Assembly: GCF_928382285.1 (NCBI RefSeq)
Contig: NZ_CAKMSS010000006.1
Coordinates: 62,001-126,000, forward strand
Reading direction: 5' to 3'
Length of the DNA stretch: 64,000 nt
Source: Rothia nasimurium
Lineage (GTDB): Bacteria; Actinomycetota; Actinomycetes; Actinomycetales; Micrococcaceae
Both the position numbers and the translations under genes were made by a program. Below, piece by piece: positions 43,178 to 51,810 of this stretch. The notes under the pieces were generated by a model. It was given only the letters and a program-made list of their open reading frames with translations. It did no database searches and had not been told where the DNA came from. Position 1 is the first letter of the stretch. Every line of letters starts with the position of its first letter.

Positions 43178-44092
43178 TTAGCCGATGGTGGTGCGGGAGC
43201 CGCAGCCGAGCAGGTAGTTCTTGGTGCGCTTGGCAATGGGCAAGGGGGTATCGAAGGAGTCGACGGGGTACATGTCTTGTTCGACGATGCCAAAGAGGGG
43301 GCGGCCGAGGGCTTCTGCAGCTTCGATGACCTTGGAGAGATCAGGCAGGCCGTAGGGGGGTTCGCACATGGCCCCGAGGCGGACTGCCTTGGAGAAGGAC
43401 ATTTCTTCGGCCCTAACCTGGGCGACGATCTTGGGGTCTACCTGCTTCAGGTGCAGGTAACCAATGCGGTCAGGGTATTTTTCGATCAGTTCGACGGAGG
43501 ACGCTCCACCGTATTCGGCGTGGCCGGTGTCGAGGCAGAGGGTAACCAGCTTGGGGTCGGTTACGGCTAGGAATTTTTCGATTTCTTCCATGGTTTCGAC
43601 GTGAGAGTCGGCATGGGAGTGGAACTGTTGGAAAAGGCCAAATTCTTTCTGGAGGGTTTCACCAAGGCGGTTGTGGCCTGCGGCGAGGTCGTCCCACTGC
43701 TTGTCGGTGAGGCTGGAGGGTTCAAGTTCCTTGCCGGTCTTGTCGTCGCGCCAGAGGGCGGGAATGACGACGATGTGCTGGGCTCCCATAGCTGCGGTAA
43801 GTTCTGCTACCTTGCGGGCGGGTTCCCAGGCGATATCCCACTGGTCGAGGCCGCGGTGGAAGGCGGTGAAGACGGTTCCTGCAGACACCTGCAGGTCACG
43901 GTCTTTGAGTTCCTTGGCTAGGATTTCAGGGTCTGCGGGGAGGTAACCGTAGGGCCCCAGTTCAATCCACTTATAGCCTGCTTCTACGACCTCGTCGAGG
44001 AAGCGTTGCCAGGGGGTCTGGGCGTCGTCTTCGGGGAACCAGACTCCCCAGGAATCCGGGGCGGTGCCAATGATGAGCTTGTTCTCTGTCAT
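43178..44092 (-). CDS. IolE-like inosose dehydratase family TIM-barrel protein
   Basis: A 304-residue barrel with the opening IIGTAPDSWGVWFPED and WIELGPYGYLPAD, then FHSHADSHVET, CLDTGHAEYGG and YLHLKQVD as metal-ligand strands. Together with the gene at 38825 it belongs to the IolE/MocC family; one of the two is expected to be the 2-keto-myo-inositol dehydratase and the other may handle another inositol isomer. Its own promoter carries a regulon box (44146-44160) and it ends at a good terminator, so it forms a single-gene unit. Confidence 0.85.
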   Translation of the reverse strand: MTENKLIIGTAPDSWGVWFPEDDAQTPWQRFLDEVVEAGYKWIELGPYGYLPADPEILAKELKDRDLQVSAGTVFTAFHRGLDQWDIAWEPARKVAELTAAMGAQHIVVIPALWRDDKTGKELEPSSLTDKQWDDLAAGHNRLGETLQKEFGLFQQFHSHADSHVETMEEIEKFLAVTDPKLVTLCLDTGHAEYGGASSVELIEKYPDRIGYLHLKQVDPKIVAQVRAEEMSFSKAVRLGAMCEPPYGLPDLSKVIEAAEALGRPLFGIVEQDMYPVDSFDTPLPIAKRTKNYLLGCGSRTTIG

Positions 44093-44145
44093 GTGTAGTT
44101 TCTTTCTGCGGTGAAAGGGAAGGGGCGGGGCAGAAACCCCACAGA

Positions 44146-44166
44146 TTTGTCCTTACATTCTATCAA
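44146..44166 (-). promoter_or_regulatory. Regulon box in the promoter of the second IolE-like gene
   Basis: TTTGTCCTTACATTC (44146-44160) lies directly after TTGATA (44166-44161, minus strand), a likely -35. The position of box relative to -35 is the same as in the tautomerase promoter; the -10 is poor (TGTGGG). Confidence 0.5.
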
Positions 44167-44222
44167 ATCTGCTACTTAGCCGTATGCCCAGTCTCACCAG
44201 AACCGCTATTCAGTCATAAAAA

Positions 44223-44268
44223 ACTCCGGCCAGGATACCTACCCAAAGGTCAATATCCTGGCCGGAGT
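44223..44268 (-). terminator. Terminator after the MmsA (IolA) gene
   Basis: ACTCCGGCCAGGATA (44223-44237) pairs with 44254-44268. On the minus strand the stem is followed by a T-run before ATGACTG, a classical intrinsic terminator for the iolC-to-mmsA operon. Confidence 0.9.
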
Positions 44269-44306
44269 ACTCTTTCAAGCAGAGCCCCCAGAGGGGGCAC
44301 CTCACC

Positions 44307-45812
44307 CTAGGAGTTAGAACGGGACTCAAAATTGAAGGACGCCCCTGAAGCCTGCTTAGGCTCGGGCCAGCGCTGGGTGATGGCCTTAGCGCGGGTGTAG
44401 AAGCGGACCCCTTCTTCACCGTAGATGTGGTGCTCGCCAAAGAGGGAGTCGTTCCAGCCACCAAAGGAGTGGTTAGCCAAGGGCACCGGCAGGGGTACGT
44501 TCACGCCGACCATACCGACCTTGATGTCGCGGGTGAAGCGACGGGCAGCGGCACCGGATGAGGTGAAGATGCAGGTACCGTTACCGAAGGGGTTGGAGTT
44601 GATCAGCTGGATACCTTCTTCCAGGGATTCAACACGAACCACTACGAGTACGGGGCCAAAAATTTCTTCACCGTAGGCGGCCATTTCGGTCTTGACCTGG
44701 TCCAGGATGGTGGGGCCAACGAAGTTGCCGCCCTCGTAGCCTTCAACGACGAGGTTGCGGCCGTCAACCACAACAGCTGCACCGGCCTGCTCCGCTTCGG
44801 TAATAATACGCTGGACGCGGTCGCGGGAGGCGGGAGTAATCAGCGGGCCCATGTCGGCGTCCTGATCCATACCGTTCGAAACCTTAATCTTCTGGGCGCG
44901 TTCTGCCACCTTGGCGATGGAGATTTCTGCAGCATCCCCTACAGCAACAGCCACTGAGATTGCCATGCAGCGCTGGCCGGCAGCACCGAAGGCGGCGGCG
45001 CTGAGGTGGTCAGCGACGACGTCCATGTCAGCGTCGGGCATAATCAGGGCGTGGTTCTTGGCACCGCCCAGGGCCTGGACACGCTTGCCGTGAGCGGTTC
45101 CGGTCTCGTAGACGTACTTAGCGATGGGGGTTGAGCCAACGAAAGAGATACCGTCAACATCGGGGTGGGTGAGCAGGCCATCGACCATCTCCTTGCCACC
45201 GTGCAGGACGTTGAAGACACCGTCAGGAAGACCTGCTTCCTTCCACAGCTTGGCAATGAAGTTAGCGGCGGAGGGGTCACGCTCTGAAGGCTTGAGGATG
45301 AAAGCGTTACCTGAGGCAATAGCCAGAGGAGCCATCCAGAGCTGAATCATGACGGGGAAGTTGAAGGGGGTGATGCCTGCAACGACGCCCAGGGGCTGCC
45401 GCATGGAGTAAGCGTCAATACCGGTTGCCGCCTGGGGGGTGTAGGCACCAGAGATAATGTTGGTAATACCGCAGGCGTACTCTACGATTTCCTGGCCACG
45501 GGCAATTTCACCCTTGGCATCAGAGAAGACCTTACCGTGCTCCCTAACAACGATTTCTGACAGCTCGTCAGTCCGCTCAACAAGCAGTTCACGGAAGCGG
45601 AAAAGAATGGCAGTGCGCTTGGCCAGGGAGACCTCAGACCAGCTCTGGCCCGCAGTCTTGGCAGCTGCAACAGCAGCCTGCAGCTCGTCCTGACCACCCA
45701 AGTGCAGGGTGCCAATGGTTTCGCCGGTAGCAGGGTTGAAGATATCCTGGCGGGCGTCGCCTGCGCTGGCAACCTCGGAGCCCTGGATGAAGTGTACGAC
45801 CTCGTATGACAT
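44307..45812 (-). CDS. mmsA: Methylmalonate-semialdehyde dehydrogenase (acylating)
   Basis: A 501-residue aldehyde dehydrogenase of the MmsA/IolA group. The catalytic cysteine is Cys282 in GAAGQRCMAIS, preceded by the NAD-binding GSTPIAKYVYETG region and the GITPFNFPVMIQLWM segment. It oxidises malonate semialdehyde to acetyl-CoA at the end of the inositol pathway. It is the last gene of the operon iolC, aldolase, iolD, mmsA, but a 142-bp gap with a large hairpin separates it from iolD. Confidence 0.92.
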   Translation of the reverse strand: MSYEVVHFIQGSEVASAGDARQDIFNPATGETIGTLHLGGQDELQAAVAAAKTAGQSWSEVSLAKRTAILFRFRELLVERTDELSEIVVREHGKVFSDAKGEIARGQEIVEYACGITNIISGAYTPQAATGIDAYSMRQPLGVVAGITPFNFPVMIQLWMAPLAIASGNAFILKPSERDPSAANFIAKLWKEAGLPDGVFNVLHGGKEMVDGLLTHPDVDGISFVGSTPIAKYVYETGTAHGKRVQALGGAKNHALIMPDADMDVVADHLSAAAFGAAGQRCMAISVAVAVGDAAEISIAKVAERAQKIKVSNGMDQDADMGPLITPASRDRVQRIITEAEQAGAAVVVDGRNLVVEGYEGGNFVGPTILDQVKTEMAAYGEEIFGPVLVVVRVESLEEGIQLINSNPFGNGTCIFTSSGAAARRFTRDIKVGMVGVNVPLPVPLANHSFGGWNDSLFGEHHIYGEEGVRFYTRAKAITQRWPEPKQASGASFNFESRSNS

Positions 45813-45852
45813 GAACTTTTTCTTTCTCTTGATGTTGATATGTACATCGATC

Positions 45853-45914
45853 GGGTTCCAGCCCCGTGAGCCTGGCGCTCATGGAGACTTGCGGGGTATC
45901 TGGGGCTGGAACCC
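45853..45914. promoter_or_regulatory. Hairpin in the iolD-mmsA gap
   Basis: GGGTTCCAGCCCC (45853-45865) and GGGGCTGGAACCC (45902-45914) pair perfectly over 13 bp with a 36-base loop. There is no T-run, so it may be a partial terminator, an mRNA-stabilising stem or a processing site that sets mmsA levels. Confidence 0.55.
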
Positions 45915-45954
45915 AGGCTTAGTTTTGCCCTCTGTGGGGGCAGTGGAAGGTGGC

Positions 45955-47886
45955 CTAGCCGAGCAGGGGACGCTGCTTGGCCTTGTTGCTGATGTAACCC
46001 TGATAGGCCTGCCGGGTTGATTCCAACTCGCTCTCGGCAGTGACCGGAACGTCCCACCAGGATTCCGAGGAGGGGGCGTCAATCATGGGATCCGATTCAA
46101 CATGAATGACGATGGGCCCTGACCCTTCGGGGGCTGCCTTAGCTTCCTTGATAGCTGCCATCAGGTCTTCGCGGACGTTCTCCCCCGGCTCGACGCGGAT
46201 TACACGGGCACCGAGGGACTCAGCGTTGGTTGCCAGGTCGATTGGGAGCTTGTCGCCGTGGTCGAAGGTGTGGTTTTCGGCGTCGTGCATACGGTACTTG
46301 GTGCCGAAGCGCTGGGAGCCCAGGGACTCAGACAGGGCACCAATGGAGGCGTAGCCGTGGTTCTGGATCAGGACGGTAATGAGCTTGATTCCCTCTGCAA
46401 CTGCGGTCACCAGTTCGGTGTGCATCATCAGGTAGGAGCCGTCCCCCACCATGACGACGACGTCGCGTCCGTCCTGGGCATCCAGGGAGGCTCGCTTGAC
46501 GCCCAGACCGCCGGGAATTTCGTAACCCATGCAGGAGTAGGCATATTCGACGTGGTAGCCGAAAGCGTCCTTAACCCGCCACATCTTGTGGAGGTCACCG
46601 GGTAGTGAACCGGCAGCGCACACAACGACGTCCCGGTCATCCATCGCTTCATTGACGGCACCGATGATTTCGTTCTGGCTCATCAGGGGGCGGAAGCGCT
46701 GGGCGAAAGCCTCGTCCACAATGCCGTCCCACCGCTGCTTCTCGTCGGCAACCTGCTGACGGACAGCGTCCGAGACGCTAAAGCCGCTCATCGCTTCATT
46801 GAGCTTCACCAGGGCCTTGCGGGCGTCAGCAACCATAGATACGGCAGCACCCTGCTTGTAGGCATCGAAGGCCGCAACGTTGATGTTGACGAACTTTACG
46901 TCGGGGTTCTGGAAGGCGGTGCGGGAGGCCGTGGTGAAGTCCTCGTAGCGGGTGCCGATACCGATAATCAGGTCTGCCTCACGGACCAGGGCGTTTGAGG
47001 CGGTAGAACCGGTGGAGCCGACAGCGCCCAGGCAGAGGGGGTGGTCCCAGTCCATGACGCCTACAGCTGCCTGAGTGTAAGCCACGGGGATACCGGTTGC
47101 CTCAACGAACTTCTTGAGCTCATCTGTTGCAAAGGCATAGTGGACACCGCCACCGGCAATAATGACCGGCTTCTGGGCGGCCCGGATAGCCTCAACAGCA
47201 GCCCGGATATCAACCTCTTCAGGTTCCGGACGGCGGATCCGCCACTCGCGGGGGGCCAAGAACTCTTCCGGCACATCCAGGACCTCAGCCTGGACGTCCT
47301 GGGGCAGGGCAATGGTGACAGCACCGGTATCGACCGGATCGGTCAGCACCCGCATACCGTTGAGGAGAGCTGAAAAGACCTGCTCGGGACGCTGGACCCG
47401 ATCGAAGTAGCGGGAAACAGGGCGGAAAATATCATTGACCGTGATATCACCGGCATCAAAACGTTCCAGCTGCTGGAGCACCGGATCGGGAGTGCGGGTT
47501 GCAAACTGGTCTGAGGGGAAGAGCAAGGCGGGCAGGCGGTTAGTGGTCGCCAGGGCGGCGCCGGTAACCATATTGGAGGAGCCGGGGCCGATGGAGGTAG
47601 TCACGGCGAAGGTCTGACGACGACGGGTGTGACGGGCATAGCCAACAGCCTGGTGAACCTGGGCCTGCTCATTGCGGCCCTGGTAGTAGGGCATAAGACC
47701 CGGAGCGGTTTCCTGGTACTGGCGCAGGGCCTGTCCCATACCGGCGACGTTGCCGTGGCCAAAAATACCGAACATACCCGGAACGGTGCAGGCCCGGAAA
47801 GTTTCGTCGCCGATGGTATCGACGGTGTACTGGTTGCCAAGGAAGGTAACGACTGCCTGGGCGACAGACATTCTCTGATGTGCCAT
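45955..47886 (-). CDS. iolD: 3D-(3,5/4)-trihydroxycyclohexane-1,2-dione hydrolase
   Basis: A 643-residue TPP-dependent enzyme of the IolD family, longer than acetolactate synthases because of insertions in the N-terminal part (GMGQALRQYQETAPGLMPYYQGRNEQ). The C-terminal TPP motif is VVMVGDGSYLMMHTEL. It opens the six-membered ring of the diketo intermediate to 5-deoxy-glucuronate, which IolB then isomerises. The length and the flanking genes make this a firm call. Confidence 0.94.
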   Translation of the reverse strand: MAHQRMSVAQAVVTFLGNQYTVDTIGDETFRACTVPGMFGIFGHGNVAGMGQALRQYQETAPGLMPYYQGRNEQAQVHQAVGYARHTRRRQTFAVTTSIGPGSSNMVTGAALATTNRLPALLFPSDQFATRTPDPVLQQLERFDAGDITVNDIFRPVSRYFDRVQRPEQVFSALLNGMRVLTDPVDTGAVTIALPQDVQAEVLDVPEEFLAPREWRIRRPEPEEVDIRAAVEAIRAAQKPVIIAGGGVHYAFATDELKKFVEATGIPVAYTQAAVGVMDWDHPLCLGAVGSTGSTASNALVREADLIIGIGTRYEDFTTASRTAFQNPDVKFVNINVAAFDAYKQGAAVSMVADARKALVKLNEAMSGFSVSDAVRQQVADEKQRWDGIVDEAFAQRFRPLMSQNEIIGAVNEAMDDRDVVVCAAGSLPGDLHKMWRVKDAFGYHVEYAYSCMGYEIPGGLGVKRASLDAQDGRDVVVMVGDGSYLMMHTELVTAVAEGIKLITVLIQNHGYASIGALSESLGSQRFGTKYRMHDAENHTFDHGDKLPIDLATNAESLGARVIRVEPGENVREDLMAAIKEAKAAPEGSGPIVIHVESDPMIDAPSSESWWDVPVTAESELESTRQAYQGYISNKAKQRPLLG

Positions 47887-47919
47887 GAGGGTTTCTTTCT
47901 AACCGGAGTGATTCTTCTT

Positions 47920-48828
47920 TTAAGCGGTGTGGTGGAGCAGGGAAGCTGCGGTCGCAACGGCCCCGGCGACGTCGCCGTCCTCGGGGTAAAGCAGGGTCCG
48001 CCCTACGGTCAGCCCCTGCACACCGGGGAGCTTAAGGGCAGCTTCCCAGGTGGCGAAAACTTCATCGGGGGACGAAGAGGGGTCACCCCCCAGCAGGACG
48101 GTAGGCAGGGTGGTGGAGGCCATGACCCGCTCCATCTCATCAACAACCGGAAGTTTCATCCAGGTGTAGGCGCTGTTGGTGCCCAGGGCGCTGGCAATGC
48201 CCACTGACTTAATGACGGCGTCGGGAGTGAGGTCATTGCGGATTGCCCCATCAATGGTTTCAGAGATGAAGGGCTCAACCATGGCATAGAGCCCCTGGTC
48301 AGCAAGGGAGTTCACGGCCTGCGCTGTGGCTTCGAGGGTTGCAACCGTGTTGGGGTCACCGTAGTGGATTCGGGTCAGCATTTTGCCGCCGTCAGCCCCG
48401 ATGGATTTGAGGTAGGCAGCGGTGTGGCCGGTAAAGCGGTCATCCATTTCATTGACAAGCCCCGAAAGACCACCCCGGTTCATAGACCCGAAGACGAGCT
48501 TTCCGTCAAGAGCACCTAGTAGGAGGAGGTCGTCCAGAATATCGGGGGAAGCCAGGACACCGTCAACAGCCGGGTTAGCCAGGGCAATCTGGAGGCGGTC
48601 AAGAAGGTCCCGACGGTCTGCCATGGCCATGGGGTTTGAACCTACGCGGTTAGCGCCCCGGGCTGGGTGGTCTGCTGCCACAATGAAGTTCTGACGCCCG
48701 TAGGTCGGCCCCTCGTGGCGGGGTCGGGCTGCAGCAGCCCTGGCTACTGCCTGAGGGTCTTCCAGGCGGATTTTAGTGAGGTGCTCGTAGCGACGGGGAT
48801 CCCGATCAGCGGTGAGATCAATCGTCAT
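47920..48828 (-). CDS. Cgl0158-type (beta/alpha)8 aldolase, probable IolJ substitute
   Basis: A 302-residue barrel with the features of the Cgl0158 family (NFIVAADHPARGANRVG; FGSMNRGGLSG; GADGGKMLTRI; GVQGLTVGRTLLYP), related to DeoC/LacD aldolases. Actinobacterial inositol clusters have it in place of class II IolJ, where it would cleave 6-phospho-5-dehydro-2-deoxygluconate to DHAP and malonate semialdehyde. The position between iolC and iolD supports that. The reaction is inferred from family and context. Confidence 0.82.
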   Translation of the reverse strand: MTIDLTADRDPRRYEHLTKIRLEDPQAVARAAAARPRHEGPTYGRQNFIVAADHPARGANRVGSNPMAMADRRDLLDRLQIALANPAVDGVLASPDILDDLLLLGALDGKLVFGSMNRGGLSGLVNEMDDRFTGHTAAYLKSIGADGGKMLTRIHYGDPNTVATLEATAQAVNSLADQGLYAMVEPFISETIDGAIRNDLTPDAVIKSVGIASALGTNSAYTWMKLPVVDEMERVMASTTLPTVLLGGDPSSSPDEVFATWEAALKLPGVQGLTVGRTLLYPEDGDVAGAVATAASLLHHTA

Positions 48829-48845
48829 GGTCGTTCCCGTCCTTT

Positions 48846-49817
48846 CTAGAATCCGCGATTACGGTCGTTCAGGAAGTCCATGACGTCCTGTTCCTGGGGC
48901 ATTGCCTCTGAGCAGGCAATCTGGGAGGCAACGATAGCGCCAGCTGCATTCGCAAAGGTCAGAGCATTTTCCAGGGGCCAGCCTGAGAGAATTCCGTGGG
49001 TGAAGGCCCCACCGAAGGAGTCTCCTGCGCCAAGTCCGTTGGCGGTTTCGACCGGGGTGGGGGCTGAGACAACTCGTTCAGTGGCAGTCTTAGCCATCAC
49101 ACCCTCAGCACCCATCTTGACCACAGCAATTTTTACGCCTGCAGCCAGGAGGCGGTCAGCCTGTTCGTCCGGGGTGCCATCGCCGACGGCAACAGCGCAT
49201 TCTTCCCGGTTACCAATGGCGATGGTTGCGTACTTGAGCAATTCCTGAGCTGCGGCAGTTGCCTCTTCGAGCTTCTCCCAGAACATGGGGCGATAGTCCA
49301 GATCGAGAATCGTGTGCTGGCCCTCAGCCAGGTTGTCGCGTCCACGAGCCTCATGGGCTGCTAGCTGGGCGGAGCGGGCCGGCTCCTGGCACATACCGGT
49401 CAGGGTCGTCCAGAAAATGGTGGCATTTTTGACGGCTTCCATATCGATGTCGTCGGCGGTGATCTGAAGATCCGGCGCGGTGGGGAAGCGCCCATAGAAG
49501 TAGAGGGGGAAATCTTCTGGGGGTTTAATCGCGCAGAAGGTGACGCAGGTCTGGAGGTTCGAATCGACGGTGACGTTTGCGTCATCTGCCCCGTAGCGGT
49601 TGAGTTCCCGGCGCAAGTATGTGCCGAAAGGATCATTGCCGACGCGGGTGATTACAGAGGTCTTATGTCCGTACTTAGCTGCGGCTACGGCGACATTGGC
49701 CGGCGAGCCGCCCAGGTATTTACCGAAGCTGGTGACGTCTTCAAGGCCAACGCCGATGTCATTGGGGTAAACATCAACGCTGATACGCCCCATAGTCAGT
49801 AGTTCGTAGTGTGTCAT
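48846..49817 (-). CDS. iolC: 5-dehydro-2-deoxygluconokinase
   Basis: A 323-residue PfkB-family kinase with the N-terminal GGSPANVAVAAAKYG signature and the C-terminal catalytic segment NGLGAGDSFGGAFTHG, where the Asp is the base. It phosphorylates 5-dehydro-2-deoxygluconate in the inositol pathway. It is first in the minus-strand operon, read from a promoter at 49893-49898 next to a regulon box. The next gene follows by 17 bases. Confidence 0.92.
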   Translation of the reverse strand: MTHYELLTMGRISVDVYPNDIGVGLEDVTSFGKYLGGSPANVAVAAAKYGHKTSVITRVGNDPFGTYLRRELNRYGADDANVTVDSNLQTCVTFCAIKPPEDFPLYFYGRFPTAPDLQITADDIDMEAVKNATIFWTTLTGMCQEPARSAQLAAHEARGRDNLAEGQHTILDLDYRPMFWEKLEEATAAAQELLKYATIAIGNREECAVAVGDGTPDEQADRLLAAGVKIAVVKMGAEGVMAKTATERVVSAPTPVETANGLGAGDSFGGAFTHGILSGWPLENALTFANAAGAIVASQIACSEAMPQEQDVMDFLNDRNRGF

Positions 49818-49892
49818 GTGCTGCCCGTCCTTGGTATGAAACGTGGGAGTTGGAGGTTCTTACCCTCTAGAGTGCTACACAGCACACCCCCA

Positions 49893-49944
49893 TGTCAAGG
49901 TTTGTACTTACATATTGACAAAATAAGTTATTTGGGACTTAAAT
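49893..49944. promoter_or_regulatory. Divergent inositol promoters with a shared regulon box
   Basis: TTGACA on the minus strand (49898-49893) and TTGACA on the plus strand (49915-49920, with TTAAAT at 49939-49944) point away from each other. The box TTTGTACTTACATAT (49901-49915) lies between them. One repressor could therefore control iolC and the dehydrogenase at 50020 together. Confidence 0.7.
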
Positions 49945-50019
49945 GAAGAATTAAGAATGACGCAGGTCTCCACCGACGGACGGCACACGCCTCCCCCACC
50001 CACCAAGAAAACACACCCC

Positions 50020-51198
50020 ATGACTGACAAAAAAACCCTCGGCATTGGCCTCATCAGCGTCGGCTGGATGGGCAAAGTCCACACCAAGGCCTACCGCGAA
50101 CTACCCAGCGTCTACCCCGAACTCGGCGTCACCCCCCGCCTAGTCCAAGCAGCAGACACCAGCGAAGAACGCGTCCAATACGCCCAGGAAGTCCTCGGTT
50201 ACGAAAGCGGAACCACCGACTACCACGAGGTCCTCGCCAACCCAGACGTAGACGCCGTCTCCATCTGCGCCCCCAACTTCCTCCACCGCGAAATGGGCAT
50301 AGCTGCAGCCAAAGCAGGAAAACCCTTCTGGATTGAAAAGCCCGCAGGACGATCCGGCGACGAAACCGCTGACATTGCCCAGGCCGCAGCCGAGGCAGGT
50401 GTCCTAACTTCCGTCGGCTTCAACTACCGCAACGCCCCCGCCCTAGAACACGCAAAAAAAATCATCGCCGAAGGAAAACTCGGGCGAATCACCCATGTAC
50501 GCGGAATCTTCTTTGCAGACTACTCAGCCAACCCCAAGGGCGCCCTCTCCTGGCGATTTATCCGCGACAAGGCCGGTAGCGGCGTCCTCGGCGACCTCAT
50601 GGGCCACCTCGTAGACCTCATGCACTACATCGTTGCCCCCATCGAAGAAGTCACCGCCCTCACCAGCACCTTCTACACCGAACGCCCCGTACTCCCCATG
50701 GGCCAAGCCACCCATTTCGCCATTATTGAAGACGGAGAAACGGGCCCCGTAGAAAATGAAGACTACGCCGCCATGCTCGTCCGCTTCACCCCCGACGAAA
50801 GCGGCCTCCCCGCCGTTGGAACCCTCGAAGCCTCCCGCGCCTCCTCCGGCCCCCGCGCCCGCTACGCCCTTGAAATCTACGGCACCGAAGGCTCCCTCAT
50901 GTGGGACTTCGAACGCATGAACGAACTCGAGATCGCCCTCAACTCAGCAGAATACACCGGCTACACCCGCGTCATGGCCGACCCCACCATGGGCGACTTC
51001 TCCCACTTCCAACCGGGTGCCGGAACCTCCATGGGCTACGACGACCTCAAAATTATCGAAGCCCAAAAGTTTGTCCGCGCCCTCCTCGGCGAAGGCAGCG
51101 ACCACGCCAGCATTGAGGACGCCGTAGCCTCAGCCCGCGTCCTCGACGCAGCTGAGCGCTCAGCAGCCTCCGGCCGCTGGGAAACTGTCACCCGCTAA
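50020..51198 (+). CDS. Second Gfo/Idh/MocA dehydrogenase (scyllo-inositol dehydrogenase-like)
   Basis: A 392-residue oxidoreductase, longer than IolG. The NAD fold is GIGLISVGWMGKVH, the lysine is in WIEKPAGRS, and GVLGDLMGHLVDLMHY holds the Asp and His of the active site. The size and the GHLVDL string fit the scyllo-inositol/IolX-W or MocA-like group. The ATG at 50020 is preferred over the upstream ATG at 49957, since homologous proteins start at this point. A terminator follows at 51206. Confidence 0.85.
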   Translation: MTDKKTLGIGLISVGWMGKVHTKAYRELPSVYPELGVTPRLVQAADTSEERVQYAQEVLGYESGTTDYHEVLANPDVDAVSICAPNFLHREMGIAAAKAGKPFWIEKPAGRSGDETADIAQAAAEAGVLTSVGFNYRNAPALEHAKKIIAEGKLGRITHVRGIFFADYSANPKGALSWRFIRDKAGSGVLGDLMGHLVDLMHYIVAPIEEVTALTSTFYTERPVLPMGQATHFAIIEDGETGPVENEDYAAMLVRFTPDESGLPAVGTLEASRASSGPRARYALEIYGTEGSLMWDFERMNELEIALNSAEYTGYTRVMADPTMGDFSHFQPGAGTSMGYDDLKIIEAQKFVRALLGEGSDHASIEDAVASARVLDAAERSAASGRWETVTR

Positions 51199-51205
51199 AT
51201 TCACC

Positions 51206-51240
51206 GAGAAAGGCGAGCCACCTCTGGATCGCCTTTTCTC
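51206..51240 (+). terminator. Terminator after the second dehydrogenase
   Basis: GAGAAAGGCGA and TCGCCTTTTCTC pair with one bulge and a 12-base loop. The T-run lies in the right arm. Confidence 0.75.
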
Positions 51241-51281
51241 AAACACACACATTTCTTGCGACCCCTGCGGGCGGGCAGCTG

Positions 51282-51770
51282 CTATGCGAAGAAAGATTTG
51301 CCCTTCTGCGCCTGTGAAGCCTCAAGAATGGCCGCCTGCTGCTCCGGGGTATAGGTAGCATCAACGGTACGAATGGCCTCGCCCAGGTCGTAGGCGTCCT
51401 GCTCGGCTAAGAGCTGGGCAGAATCAGCTAGCACGTCCGCCACCCGGGTCTTCAAGTCAGCCGCGCTGGCTAGGCCGTCCTCCTGTAGCACGAGCTGCTC
51501 ACCAGTGTCCGCACCCGGCTCAGGGCCCGGCTCTGCGGCGTCCTCTAGCTCAAAGAGAGCGAAGCCGTAGCGGCGCTCGTCCCCGATATAAAAAATGTTC
51601 AGCAGCAGGGTAAAGACGCGGCCGGTCAGGTCGATGTAGGTCTTCTCAAGTTCGGCGGTCTCTAGCCAGAGGCCATCGACCTCAGCCGGGGCGTCGTACT
51701 CAAAATCGTAGCCAAAGTCGGTAGCCAGGGCGTGGGCCAGCGGGCCAATGCCGTAGTCGGGGCGAGCCAT
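51282..51770 (-). CDS. Conserved hypothetical protein
   Basis: A 162-residue acidic protein (MARPDYGIGPLAHALATDFG) with a FTLLLNIFYIGDERRYGFALFELE core and a helical C-terminus; no transmembrane helix or known motif. The start at 51770 follows AAGGAAC; the frame is open further upstream but runs into the transporter gene. It lies 40 bases downstream of the MFS gene and may be co-transcribed. I do not recognise a family. Confidence 0.65.
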   Translation of the reverse strand: MARPDYGIGPLAHALATDFGYDFEYDAPAEVDGLWLETAELEKTYIDLTGRVFTLLLNIFYIGDERRYGFALFELEDAAEPGPEPGADTGEQLVLQEDGLASAADLKTRVADVLADSAQLLAEQDAYDLGEAIRTVDATYTPEQQAAILEASQAQKGKSFFA

Positions 51771-51810
51771 AGGGTTCCTTAGGGTAGTAGGGCGGACGGA
51801 CGCCGGGCGG

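Noticed and set aside
49549..49559. GGTTCGAATCG string resembling a tRNA T-loop
   Set aside because: It lies inside iolC coding sequence and no acceptor or anticodon stems surround it.
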